Assembly (NCBI RefSeq): GCF_014206875.1
Contig: NZ_JACIJO010000002.1
Location: 1,478,006-1,542,005 of the forward strand
Direction of reading: 5' to 3'
Length of the DNA stretch: 64,000 nucleotides
Source of the DNA: Algoriphagus iocasae
GTDB taxonomy: Bacteria > Bacteroidota > Bacteroidia > Cytophagales > Cyclobacteriaceae
A program made the position numbers and the translations under genes. Positions 1-8,543 of the stretch are shown one piece after another. Within the stretch, counting starts at the first letter, position 1; every line of letters begins with the position of its first letter. Under the pieces are notes generated by a model. That model was not told the DNA's origin and made no database searches. It saw only the letters and a list, made by a program, of their open reading frames with translations.

Positions 1-1
1 G

Positions 2-1066
2 GTGTTACACGTGTTCTTAATTGGGACCGGTTTGATCGGTCAGGCTTTGATCCGAATGATCGCTTCTCAGCAGGAAAAACTGCAGCAGGACAGCATGCTG
101 GATATTCAGATTCACGGACTGGCGAATAGCCGATACATGGCTTTTCACGAGGATGGATTTGATCTGAAAAACCCTCATAAATTGGGTTCTGGAGATCAAA
201 AAATGGATCTGAATAAATTTATTGAGACCATGGAGCAGATGAACTTCTCCAACTCAGTAATGGTGGATTGTACGGCTTCTTTGGAAGTGGCAAACACTTA
301 TTCCAGAATTCTTGAAGCTAAAATCGGGATTGTTACTCCTAATAAGAAAGCTAATTCCGGTTCGATGGAACAATACTTGGCTTTGAAGAAAATCGCCAAA
401 AAGCGTGGGGTGAAATTCTTATATGAAACCAATGTCGCGGCAGGCTTACCAGTCATCAATACACTTCAGGATTTGATGCTTTCCGGTGATCGGGTAATCA
501 AAATTGAAGCAGTTTTAAGTGGGTCGATGAACTTTATTTTCTCGGAATTTGAAAAAGGCTCTTCTTTCTCAGAAGTGGTCAGAGTCGCAAAAGACAAGGG
601 TTATACTGAGCCTGATCCACGAGATGATTTAAGTGGAATGGATGTGGCGAGAAAGATTTTGATTTTGGGTAGAGAGGCTGAGCAAACACTAGAGTTTGAT
701 TCAGTGACAGTGGAAGGAATGGTGCCGGATGATTGTGTTGAGACTACTTCGGTAGATGAGTTTTTTGTGAAATTAAAAGCTCATGATTCACACTTTGAGA
801 AGGTAAGAGAAGAGGCGAAAGAAAAAGGAGAGAAACTTCGATTTATGGCGACTTTGGAAAATGGATCTGCGAAAGTCGGCTTGAATTCACTGAAAGTTGA
901 ACACCCGTTTAGTAGCCTGCAGGGAAGTGATAATATGATTTTGTTGACTACTGAGAGATATCATGATTTTCCAATGATTATCAGAGGTCCTGGTGCAGGA
1001 GCAGATGTAACTGCTGCTGGAGTATTTGCGGATGTGATCAGAATCGGTAACTATACTCGGGAGTGA
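2..1066 (+). CDS. thrA: Homoserine dehydrogenase domain, probably the C-terminal half of bifunctional ThrA (5' partial)
   Basis: Reduces aspartate semialdehyde to homoserine with NAD(P)H, the branch step to threonine and methionine. The visible 354 residues begin directly at the Rossmann motif GTGLIG (about residues 8-13), so the true start lies before the window. The catalytic signature PDPRDDLSGMDVARK is at about 204-218, with the conserved Glu203, Asp214 and Lys218. An aspartokinase half upstream is inferred from the family layout in this phylum and from thrB and thrC following directly; it is not visible here. The stop codon overlaps the thrB start (TGATG), which indicates translational coupling. 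A monofunctional homoserine dehydrogenase is the alternative. Confidence 0.93.
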   Translation: MLHVFLIGTGLIGQALIRMIASQQEKLQQDSMLDIQIHGLANSRYMAFHEDGFDLKNPHKLGSGDQKMDLNKFIETMEQMNFSNSVMVDCTASLEVANTYSRILEAKIGIVTPNKKANSGSMEQYLALKKIAKKRGVKFLYETNVAAGLPVINTLQDLMLSGDRVIKIEAVLSGSMNFIFSEFEKGSSFSEVVRVAKDKGYTEPDPRDDLSGMDVARKILILGREAEQTLEFDSVTVEGMVPDDCVETTSVDEFFVKLKAHDSHFEKVREEAKEKGEKLRFMATLENGSAKVGLNSLKVEHPFSSLQGSDNMILLTTERYHDFPMIIRGPGAGADVTAAGVFADVIRIGNYTRE

Positions 1067-2004
1067 TGAAATCAGTCAAAGCTTTTGCGCCAGCTACAGT
1101 TGCAAATGTGTCCTGTGGATTTGATATCCTCGGATTTGCGATTGATGCCATGGGCGATTATGTGGAGGTTACTCTTCGTGATAAGCCAGGCCTAAAAGTC
1201 ATTTCAATAGAAAATGATGGAGGAAAACTTCCTTGGGAAGTTGAGAAAAATACCTGTGCTGTAGCTATCCAAGCGATGCTCGATAGTTATGGAAAGCAAG
1301 TAGGCATGGATATTTCCTTGCGAAAAGGACTTCCTCTAGGCTCGGGAATGGGTTCCAGTGCAGCAAGTGCTGTTGCTGCTTTAGTGGCTGCTAACAGACT
1401 TTTGGGAGAACCTTTTGAAAAGAAAGATTTATTGCCTTTTGCGATAGTTGCAGAAAAAGCAGCTTGCGGAGCCGGACATGCTGATAATGTCGCTCCAAGT
1501 TTGCTTGGAGGATTTGTACTGATCAGAGATTACCACCCTTTGGATGTGATCAAACTTCCTGTGCCAGATGGATTGTACTGCACCTTGCTTCATCCGCATT
1601 TTCAGTTGAATACATCTGATTCCAGAAGCGTTTTGCGGGATTCGATTCCATTGAAACATTCTACGATTCAATCAGGGAATGTCGCTGGATTTATTGCTGG
1701 TCTATACCAACAAGATTTTGGATTGATTTCCCGATCCATGAGAGATGTAATTGCAGAGCCTTACAGAGCTGTTTTGATCCCTGGGTTTTACGAGGTGAGA
1801 GAAGCTCTGAAAGGAGCAGGAGCTTTAGGAATGGGGATTTCCGGATCTGGACCAACGCTTTTTGCTTTGTCCGAAGGAGCAGAAAAATCGAAAGAAATGG
1901 CCCGTGCTGCTGAGGAAATCTATGAAGGAATCGGTTTGGGCGTAGACGTACATTTCTCCGCAATCAACACGGTGGGAGCTTATGTGCTAGAAGAAAAGAA
2001 TTAG
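1066..2004 (+). CDS. thrB: Homoserine kinase
   Basis: Phosphorylates homoserine to O-phosphohomoserine in the cytoplasm. It is a GHMP-family kinase of 312 residues. The N-terminal strand has KAFAPATVANVSCGFD, and the ATP-binding glycine/serine loop KGLPLGSGMGSSAAS is at about residues 87-101. A C-terminal GMGISGSGPT loop is also present. I chose ATG 1066, which overlaps the thrA stop by one base; an in-frame GTG sits one codon earlier. It is the middle gene of a tightly packed thrA-thrB-thrC operon, with 3 nt before thrC. Confidence 0.95.
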   Translation: MKSVKAFAPATVANVSCGFDILGFAIDAMGDYVEVTLRDKPGLKVISIENDGGKLPWEVEKNTCAVAIQAMLDSYGKQVGMDISLRKGLPLGSGMGSSAASAVAALVAANRLLGEPFEKKDLLPFAIVAEKAACGAGHADNVAPSLLGGFVLIRDYHPLDVIKLPVPDGLYCTLLHPHFQLNTSDSRSVLRDSIPLKHSTIQSGNVAGFIAGLYQQDFGLISRSMRDVIAEPYRAVLIPGFYEVREALKGAGALGMGISGSGPTLFALSEGAEKSKEMARAAEEIYEGIGLGVDVHFSAINTVGAYVLEEKN

Positions 2005-2007
2005 TCT

Positions 2008-3306
2008 ATGAAGTTTTACAGTACAAATAATCCACTATATCAGGTGAGTTTGGCAGAAGCAGTGATCAAGGGGCTTGCTCCAGATCAGGGTTTGTATATG
2101 CCAGAAAGAATACCAACACTTTCAAATGAGTTCATCGAGAAACTCCCTGATTTGAGTTTCAGAGAAATTGGTTATGAGGTAATTGGAGCAATATTTTCAG
2201 AAGACTTAACGAAAGAAGAGATCCATGAATTGGTGGATCATACGTTGACTTTTGATGCACCGCTGGTGAAAGTTGAGGAGGATGTTTTTAGCCTTGAATT
2301 GTTCCATGGGCCTACCTTAGCATTTAAAGATTTTGGAGCTAGATTTTGCTCAAAATTGATGAGTTTGTTGTTGACAGATTCGGAGAAAAAAGTGCGGGTG
2401 TTGGTGGCGACTTCTGGTGATACTGGGAGTGCCGTGGCCAATGGATTTTTAGGAGTCGAAGGAGTGGAAGTAATCATTCTTTTTCCAAAAGGTAAAGTGA
2501 GCGAGTTGCAGGAAAAGCAATTCACGACTTTGGGTAAAAACATCACAGCATTGGAAGTGGATGGGGTTTTTGATGACTGCCAAACAATGGTGAAGCAAGC
2601 CTTTTTGGATCAGGAATTGAATGAAAAGTTGTTGTTGACTTCTGCTAATTCCATCAATATTGCTAGGTGGATTCCTCAGGCTTTGTATTATTTCTATGCT
2701 TATTCTCGACTTCCAAAGAATGGAAAGAAAGTCGCTTTTGCTGTTCCTTCTGGAAATTTCGGGAATATTGCGGCTGGGATTTTAGCTCAAAGAATGGGAT
2801 TGCCAATTGAACATTTTGTGGCTGCGACGAATGTAAATAAAGTTGTTCCAGACTTTTTAAGAGGGGCTGAGTTTAAAGCGATGGCATCAATTCCTACCAT
2901 CAGCAACAGCATGGACGTAGGAAATCCAAGTAATTTTCCGAGGCTTTTGGCTCTCTATGGGAATAGTGAAGAAACATTGAAAGAACAGGTTTCAGGTTAT
3001 TTTTATACTGATTCAGAAACTGTGGATGTGATGCAGGAAGTGAAAAAGGAGGGGTATACCTTGGATCCGCATGGAGCGGTTGGATATAAAGGACTAAAAG
3101 ATTTTATGTCGGAAAACCCTGGATATCAAGGTGTGTTTCTGGAAACAGCTCACCCTGGGAAATTCCGGGAAACTGTCGAAAAGGCTTTGGACTTGAAGCT
3201 GACTTTACCAGAGAGGCTGGCGGCTTTTATGGAAGGGAAGAAAAAAGTAGAGTCCTTGGAAAATGATTTTATTGAGTTTAAAGAATATTTGAAGTGCTTG
3301 GATTAA
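2008..3306 (+). CDS. thrC: Threonine synthase
   Basis: A PLP enzyme that converts O-phosphohomoserine to threonine and phosphate. The 432 residues have the family N-terminus (YSTNNP...GLYMPE) and the PLP lysine in HGPTLAFKDFGAR (Lys107). The phosphate-binding ATSGDTGSAVANGF lies at about 135-148. It is the last gene of the threonine operon. The convergent YdjC-family gene ends only 3 nt away and I see no hairpin terminator between them, so the two transcripts probably overlap at their 3' ends. Confidence 0.95.
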   Translation: MKFYSTNNPLYQVSLAEAVIKGLAPDQGLYMPERIPTLSNEFIEKLPDLSFREIGYEVIGAIFSEDLTKEEIHELVDHTLTFDAPLVKVEEDVFSLELFHGPTLAFKDFGARFCSKLMSLLLTDSEKKVRVLVATSGDTGSAVANGFLGVEGVEVIILFPKGKVSELQEKQFTTLGKNITALEVDGVFDDCQTMVKQAFLDQELNEKLLLTSANSINIARWIPQALYYFYAYSRLPKNGKKVAFAVPSGNFGNIAAGILAQRMGLPIEHFVAATNVNKVVPDFLRGAEFKAMASIPTISNSMDVGNPSNFPRLLALYGNSEETLKEQVSGYFYTDSETVDVMQEVKKEGYTLDPHGAVGYKGLKDFMSENPGYQGVFLETAHPGKFRETVEKALDLKLTLPERLAAFMEGKKKVESLENDFIEFKEYLKCLD

Positions 3307-3309
3307 CAT

Positions 3310-4113
3310 TTAGATTTCGCCGAAATGAATCAGCTCTATTTCTAGTGCTGCAAGCTCCTCGACTAAATTAATGGATTTCCAAAGTTGGTACTCTTTCTCC
3401 CTTTCGAGGTAAGAATCAGCTCGATTCGCTATTCCAGGATGAGTCATTAACTCCAGTAAGTTATGAGACTTAAAAGATTTTATCAGACTCTGCAACATAA
3501 GTTTCTGATTGATCTCTTTGCCAAATGACAAGTCTGAAATCAGACCTTCTGTAGTGGTAAACAACTTTTGGTTTACAGGAGTGAATGAAGTAAATCCTTT
3601 TAAAATAAGTGATCTAGGTTTCGAGGTAATGGAGTTTGTATCAGAATTTCTGATTTTTTGAATCCCTAGCTCATGCAACTTGTTTTGGATTATTTTACCA
3701 ATTATGGGGAAGTGGTGTAAGTGCTGATGACTATCAGCATGAGTTATTTTGATTCCATGATCTTTTAGGAAGTTTGCTTGGGCTTCCAGTTCTGTACTTA
3801 GGTGGATTGGGTTGATTTTTCCTTTTAAGGCCTGGTAGAAAAGTTGTTTTGCACCTAGAAATGAACCCTTTTCATCTAGGATAGATGAGATGTGCTGACT
3901 GGGAGCAAGTGGTTCCCCATCTAAAAAATTTACGTGGAGGCCGATTCCGATATTTGGTATTTTTTTTAATTTATTCAGGTCCGATTGCTTAGCCATATTG
4001 GCCAGAACAGTAGTGGAACTGATTTTTTGGTCGATGAGCAAATCCAAAATAGCTGCCGTGGCATCCTTGTCAAATCCGAAATCGTCGGCATTAATGATCA
4101 GCCGTTTGTTCAT
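3310..4113 (-). CDS. YdjC/ChbG/NaxD-family carbohydrate deacetylase
   Basis: A metal-dependent deacetylase of the YdjC superfamily, which removes N-acetyl groups from amino sugars. Family landmarks are INADDFG (Asp10-Asp11), GIGLHVNF with His60, and HADSHQHLHHFP (about residues 125-136), which supply the metal ligands and catalytic residues. At 267 residues it has normal family length. Its start overlaps the end of the upstream GT2 gene by 23 nt, so the two are co-translated. Known relatives act on diacetylchitobiose (ChbG), hopanoid lipids (HpnK) or undecaprenyl-phosphate-GalNAc (Francisella NaxD). The GT2 partner favours a lipid-linked amino sugar as substrate; this is inference. Confidence 0.82.
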   Translation of the reverse strand: MNKRLIINADDFGFDKDATAAILDLLIDQKISSTTVLANMAKQSDLNKLKKIPNIGIGLHVNFLDGEPLAPSQHISSILDEKGSFLGAKQLFYQALKGKINPIHLSTELEAQANFLKDHGIKITHADSHQHLHHFPIIGKIIQNKLHELGIQKIRNSDTNSITSKPRSLILKGFTSFTPVNQKLFTTTEGLISDLSFGKEINQKLMLQSLIKSFKSHNLLELMTHPGIANRADSYLEREKEYQLWKSINLVEELAALEIELIHFGEI

Positions 4114-5077
4114 TTTTTTTCAAGGTAGAATGTGTCGTTTTTCTGATCGAATAAGGCTGGATTTTTGTCCCTGAAAAGTAGTTGTAAACTCCAATTTCAG
4201 CGACAAATCCAAAGCTGATCATAATCAAACCTATTAATACAAGGAATACAGAAAAGAGAAATTCAATTCCATAATCCACACGGATATTTGTGCCAAAAAA
4301 CAAAGAGGTGACCACTAAGTAGAGCATGGGAATTATTCCTATAATCAACATTAATCCACCGAATACACCAAAAAGTCGAAATGGTTTATTCATAAAGGAA
4401 ATACAGAATTTTAAGAAAATCAGATCTACAATTACCGAAAACAATTTTGCTATTTTGTAGCTGCTTTTTCCTCCTCCTCTTTTCCTGATGACAATGGGGA
4501 TCTCAGTATATCGCACGCCTTTCCTAGCGATAATTGCTCCTAAAAATCGGTGAGAGTCTTTTAGAATATTGGTGTTTTCTAACAAAAACCTGCGATAAGC
4601 TCTAAAGGTGCCCCCGAAATAACTCATTTTGGTTCCCGAAATTTTATTGATCAGCCAATGCGCTGACTTGGACATTTGCCTTTGAATAAAACCTTCTGGA
4701 CGTTGGGATTTCAATCCCCCTACCATATCAAATCCTTCGTTGAGTTTATCGAGAAATTTGGGGATGTCGGCTAGATTATGCTGTAGATCGCCATCCATAA
4801 AGATGATAATCTCTCCTGTACTGTGCTCAAATCCACTCCTCAAAGCAATACTTTGTCCAAAATTCCCTCCTAAATCTATTCCATGAAAATTGGGAAATGC
4901 TCCGCATACACGTTCAATCTCTAGCCAGGTATGGTCTGAGCTTCCATCATTTACCATGATTACTTCCCATGGATATGCCAATTGGTCAAATGCCTGAAAA
5001 ACCTCTCTACCTAATTCAAAAGCATTAGTCTCCTCTTCGAATAATGGAATGATGACAGATATTTTTCCTAATTCCAT
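4091..5077 (-). CDS. GT2 glycosyltransferase, polyprenyl-phosphate type, with two C-terminal membrane helices
   Basis: Resembles DPM1/ArnC-like enzymes that load a sugar onto polyprenyl phosphate at the inner face of the membrane. The GT-A fold starts with VIIPLFEE (about 8-15), then VNDGSSD (42-48) and the DxD-type FMDGDLQHN (93-101). Two hydrophobic segments near 233-258 and 271-297 would anchor it in the membrane. Length is 328 residues. A well-formed Bacteroidota promoter precedes it (5147-5175). It overlaps the downstream YdjC deacetylase gene and follows a polyprenyl diphosphate synthase gene, so it may make the lipid-linked sugar that the deacetylase trims. Donor and acceptor are unknown. 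Confidence 0.85.
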   Translation of the reverse strand: MELGKISVIIPLFEEETNAFELGREVFQAFDQLAYPWEVIMVNDGSSDHTWLEIERVCGAFPNFHGIDLGGNFGQSIALRSGFEHSTGEIIIFMDGDLQHNLADIPKFLDKLNEGFDMVGGLKSQRPEGFIQRQMSKSAHWLINKISGTKMSYFGGTFRAYRRFLLENTNILKDSHRFLGAIIARKGVRYTEIPIVIRKRGGGKSSYKIAKLFSVIVDLIFLKFCISFMNKPFRLFGVFGGLMLIIGIIPMLYLVVTSLFFGTNIRVDYGIEFLFSVFLVLIGLIMISFGFVAEIGVYNYFSGTKIQPYSIRKTTHSTLKKNEQTADH

Positions 5078-5146
5078 GCGATTCTCCTAAAGTTAAGTTG
5101 GAGTTAATAATTAAAAATATTCCTTTTGAAGAGAAGTTAGTATTTT

Positions 5147-5175
5147 CAAAGGTATAATTTACTTCTTTCTTTCAA
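5147..5175 (-). promoter_or_regulatory. Bacteroidota-type promoter for the GT2-deacetylase pair
   Basis: On the minus strand, TTG (5173-5175) is followed after 18 nt by TACCTTTG (5147-5154), an exact match to the phylum -33/-7 pattern. It overlaps the 3' end of the polyprenyl synthase gene and would give a leader of about 60 nt before the GT2 start at 5077. The pair can therefore be transcribed independently of the gene upstream. Confidence 0.65.
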
Positions 5176-6133
5176 TTGTGTAGCTCACAAGGTTCTCTAA
5201 AGAGGTTTTGTATTCTGAATCGGGAAACGATTTTAAAATATCGAGTGCTTCTTGATAGAAACTATTCATGACTGTTTTTGCATATTCCAAACCGCCGCTT
5301 TGTTTTACATACTGAATTACTTCATTTACGGCTTTTTTATCCTCACTTCGATTCCTGATCAGGCTGATGATTTTTCTTTTTTCTAACCAATCGCTTTGAT
5401 TCAAGGCATAAATCAAAGGCAGTGTCATTTTCTTTTCTTTGATATCGATCCCAACTGGTTTGCCGATTTCATCCTCTCCGTAGTCAAACAGGTCATCTTT
5501 TATCTGAAAAGCCATCCCAACCTTCTCTCCAAAATTTCTCATTTTATCGATCAATTCCGGATCGTCTTGATTGCTAGAAGCACCGACGGCACAGCATGAG
5601 GCAATAAGGCTAGCAGTTTTTTGACGGATAATCTGGTAATATACTTCTTCAGTAATGTCGAGTTTTCTTGCTTTGGCAATCTGTAAAAGTTCGCCTTCTG
5701 ACATTTCTTTTACAGTGTTGGAAACGATTTTCAGTAAATGAAAATCCTCATTGTCCACACTCAATAACAAGCCTCTAGAAAGTAAGTAGTCACCTACTAA
5801 AACGGCAATTTTGTTCTTCCATAGAGCGTTTACCGAAAAGAATCCTCTTCTGTAATTTGCATCATCCACAACATCGTCATGAACAAGCGTTGCTGTATGA
5901 AGTAGTTCTATTAAAGCAGCTCCACGGTGGGTGGATTCATTGATTTTGCCGGTGATTCCAGCAGTTAAAAAAACAAACATCGGGCGCATTTGCTTTCCTT
6001 TGCGCTTGACGATATAATTCATAATGTGGTCCAGCAGCTTGACCTTACTTTTCATAAGCCCTCTAAACTTCTGCTCAAACTCAGCCATTTCGGCTTCAAT
6101 GGGAATTTGTATTTGTTTAAGGTCTGCTTTCAT
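5159..6133 (-). CDS. Polyprenyl diphosphate synthase (trans-isoprenyl type)
   Basis: Elongates allylic diphosphates with isopentenyl diphosphate, probably to the long side chain of menaquinone. Two aspartate-rich motifs are present: HDDVVDDANYRRG (Asp86, Asp87, Asp90) and KDDLFDYGEDEIGKP (Asp213, Asp214, Asp217). GKQMRP near 46-51 is the IPP-binding region. The 324-residue length is typical of octaprenyl/heptaprenyl synthases of the IspB group, but chain length cannot be read reliably from the sequence. A possible promoter (TTG, 19 nt, TATTTTTA, one mismatch) lies at 6150-6179. The gene ends 81 nt before the GT2 gene. Confidence 0.9.
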   Translation of the reverse strand: MKADLKQIQIPIEAEMAEFEQKFRGLMKSKVKLLDHIMNYIVKRKGKQMRPMFVFLTAGITGKINESTHRGAALIELLHTATLVHDDVVDDANYRRGFFSVNALWKNKIAVLVGDYLLSRGLLLSVDNEDFHLLKIVSNTVKEMSEGELLQIAKARKLDITEEVYYQIIRQKTASLIASCCAVGASSNQDDPELIDKMRNFGEKVGMAFQIKDDLFDYGEDEIGKPVGIDIKEKKMTLPLIYALNQSDWLEKRKIISLIRNRSEDKKAVNEVIQYVKQSGGLEYAKTVMNSFYQEALDILKSFPDSEYKTSLENLVSYTIERKK

Positions 6134-6149
6134 CCGATGAATTCTGTCG

Positions 6150-6179
6150 TAAAAATAATACCCTTTCTTTCATGGGCAA
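6150..6179 (-). promoter_or_regulatory. Possible promoter of the polyprenyl synthase gene
   Basis: The minus strand has TTG (6177-6179), 19 nt, then TATTTTTA (6150-6157). The last base of the -7 box deviates from TAnnTTTG. Position 17-46 nt before the start codon is suitable. Confidence 0.4.
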
Positions 6180-6290
6180 GCGGTAATTTCAGCATAGATT
6201 GAGATTCCTTCAGATTATATAATTATTTCAACTTTTTTGTATTTTGTAAAGAATGTTCCATCAAATAAACCGCACTAATCGACAATAGTT

Positions 6291-6776
6291 ATGAGAAACA
6301 TCGTGATAGAAATTAAATGGGCAATAATTTTTGCCATTATAGCAATGGCCTGGATGGTTTTGGAAAAGAGTCTTGGCTGGCATGATGTTCACATCGATCA
6401 GCATGCGACACTAACCAATATTTTTGCTATTCCGGCAATCTTGATTTATGTTTTTGCACTTCTCGATAAAAAGAAAAACTATTACCATGGTCAGATGACT
6501 TACTTGCAAGGTTTTTTGTCTGGAGTGGTCATTACTGTTATCGTGGCGGTCTTAAGCCCATTCACCCAATACATCACAGTTGAATATATCACGCCTGATT
6601 ATTTTGCTAACGTGATTGAATATTCTGTATCCACTGGGACTTTGACACAAGAAGAGGCCGAGGAATGGTTTAACCTTAAAAGTTATATGGTTCAGGCGAC
6701 CGTCGGGGCTTTAATTATGGGTGTGATCACCTCTGCCATAGTCGCTATTTTTACCAAATCGAAGAAACAAGCCTGA
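6291..6776 (+). CDS. DUF4199 family membrane protein
   Basis: A 161-residue integral membrane protein of the Bacteroidota-specific DUF4199 family; its function is unknown. Hydrophobic segments lie near residues 8-27, 40-58, 66-88 and 130-153, with a polar loop between the last two that holds TQEEAEEWFNLKSY. The conserved opening (EIKWAIIF..W..LEK) and the LLDKKKNYYHG turn match family members as I remember them. It stands alone between divergent and downstream lipid genes, with 69 nt before the next start. Confidence 0.8.
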   Translation: MRNIVIEIKWAIIFAIIAMAWMVLEKSLGWHDVHIDQHATLTNIFAIPAILIYVFALLDKKKNYYHGQMTYLQGFLSGVVITVIVAVLSPFTQYITVEYITPDYFANVIEYSVSTGTLTQEEAEEWFNLKSYMVQATVGALIMGVITSAIVAIFTKSKKQA

Positions 6777-6815
6777 GTTGACCCCGTTAGTGGGCTTTAT
6801 GCGAAAGGCTTTTGT

Positions 6816-6823
6816 TATCTTTG
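6816..6823 (+). promoter_or_regulatory. -7 box of a Bacteroidota promoter for the acyltransferase-gpsA operon
   Basis: TATCTTTG matches TAnnTTTG exactly. No TTG lies at the usual 17-23 nt upstream distance. Transcription would begin near 6830, giving a very short leader to the TTG start at 6846 and supporting that start. Confidence 0.45.
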
Positions 6824-6845
6824 AATTGTAAAAACTGAATTCCAC

Positions 6846-8543
6846 TTGGAGGAAAAATATCTAAAGCATAAGTACGACCCGATCATTCCGAGTAAGAATG
6901 AATGGCCTGTAGTAAAACTTGCCAGAGAGCGGAAGGAGTTTGTTAAGAAAGTCTCTGACCTTGCTGAAGAAAGAATTCTGAATCTGACGGATAAAAATCC
7001 TGATATTTTAAAAGAGGAATTAGAGACAACTCTTTACAGGGAGAAACTAAGGATTAAACAGAATCCATGGGTTGTTGACCCGGATGATGAGGGCTCTTTT
7101 TGGGGAGAAGTGAAGGATTCTTTGCTACATATTACCACTGCAACTGGAACTACTAAAAAGAAAAAACTGGAAGGATATCAGTCGATTTTGAATAAGATCA
7201 CTTCCAGATATGCAGAGGAGATAGCCAGTAATTTCAAGCATACTCATTATAAATTCACGAGAAGTGTAGTTACTTACGGGTTTTCCCGATTGCTGAATGC
7301 TGCAAGAGTAAAAGGTTTCAAATCGATTTTCAGTAACCAATATACTTTACAGGATAAAATCCAGATCACTGGAGAAACAGATCAATTACGAGATCTTGCT
7401 ACAAAAGGAACTGTCGTGATGGTTCCTACCCATTTTAGTAATTTGGACAGCATCCTTATCGGCTGGATTATTTCCGTGCTAGGTCTTCCTCCTTTCATTT
7501 ATGGAGCAGGATTGAACCTGTTTAATATCTCAATTTTCGCTTATTTCATGAATTCTCTCGGTGCCTACAAAGTGGATCGAAGGAAAAAGAATTTGATATA
7601 TCTCGAAACTTTAAAGACCTATTCGAAAGAGGCGATTCAGTTTGGGTGTCACAGTCTGTTTTTCCCAGGAGGTACCAGGTCGAGAAGCGGAATGATTGAG
7701 TCTAAATTGAAACTTGGTCTTTTGAGTACAGCTATAGAGGCTCAGCGGGCAAATTTCCAGAATGGGTTGGATGATATTTCAGGAAAGATCTTTATTGTTC
7801 CAGTTACGATTAATTATCACTTTGTACTTGAGGCTCCAAGTTTGATTCGGGATCACCTTAGTATTACAGGGCAAGAGCGTTACTACAAGGAGAATGATGA
7901 ATTTTCCAACTCCTATAAAATTTCCAAATTCCTTTTGAAGTTCTTTACCAAAGGATCTGATATCTCGGTTTCGGTCGGAAAAGCAATGGATGTGCTGGGG
8001 AATTATGTGGATGAAAACGGAGATAGTCTAGATAAAAAGGGGAGGAAAATCCATACTCGTGATTATTTTCTTTCTGAAGGTGAAATCACAGTGGATCATC
8101 AGCGGGAGGAGGAGTACACTAATATGCTTGGAAAGAGAATTGTGGAGGAATTCCATAAAATCAATCGTGTTTTCAGTTCGCATTTGGTGGCCTTTACTGC
8201 ATTTGAAATGATAAAATCAGCCAATAGAAAGCTGGATTTATTTGATTTGATCAGACTTCCGGAAGAAGATATAAGTATCCCTTATGATGAATTTAAAGCC
8301 AATTGTAATAAGGTTTTGGATCGTATCATTCAATTGACAGAAAATGGGAAGATCAATATGGCACCGCATCTTCATAATGACATGGACACCATAATTAAAC
8401 ATGGGTTGGATAATGTCGGAATGTATCATGCGAAAAGACCTTTGATCATGGATGCCAAAGGTGATATTGTTACTGAGGATATGAGTTTGCTTTATTTTTA
8501 TCACAATAGATTAACAGGATATGGACTCGAAAAACTCTTCTGA
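6846..8543 (+). CDS. PlsB-like glycerol-phosphate acyltransferase
   Basis: Transfers acyl chains to glycerol 3-phosphate or lysophosphatidate, the first steps of phospholipid synthesis, probably at the inner membrane. The acyltransferase motif HFSNLD (His196, Asp201, the HX4D pair) and FFPGGTRSRSG (about 273-283, block III) are clear. The long N-terminal extension before the catalytic block and the 565-residue length resemble PlsB rather than the short PlsC type. I use the TTG start at 6846, which follows a -7 promoter box by a short leader; no closer ATG fits. The gene overlaps gpsA, which makes glycerol 3-phosphate, by 23 nt. That supports glycerol 3-phosphate as acceptor (inference). Confidence 0.82.
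   Translation: MEEKYLKHKYDPIIPSKNEWPVVKLARERKEFVKKVSDLAEERILNLTDKNPDILKEELETTLYREKLRIKQNPWVVDPDDEGSFWGEVKDSLLHITTATGTTKKKKLEGYQSILNKITSRYAEEIASNFKHTHYKFTRSVVTYGFSRLLNAARVKGFKSIFSNQYTLQDKIQITGETDQLRDLATKGTVVMVPTHFSNLDSILIGWIISVLGLPPFIYGAGLNLFNISIFAYFMNSLGAYKVDRRKKNLIYLETLKTYSKEAIQFGCHSLFFPGGTRSRSGMIESKLKLGLLSTAIEAQRANFQNGLDDISGKIFIVPVTINYHFVLEAPSLIRDHLSITGQERYYKENDEFSNSYKISKFLLKFFTKGSDISVSVGKAMDVLGNYVDENGDSLDKKGRKIHTRDYFLSEGEITVDHQREEEYTNMLGKRIVEEFHKINRVFSSHLVAFTAFEMIKSANRKLDLFDLIRLPEEDISIPYDEFKANCNKVLDRIIQLTENGKINMAPHLHNDMDTIIKHGLDNVGMYHAKRPLIMDAKGDIVTEDMSLLYFYHNRLTGYGLEKLF

Noticed and set aside
3307..3309. A frameshift or fusion between thrC and the YdjC gene
   Set aside because: They are on opposite strands and simply end close together.
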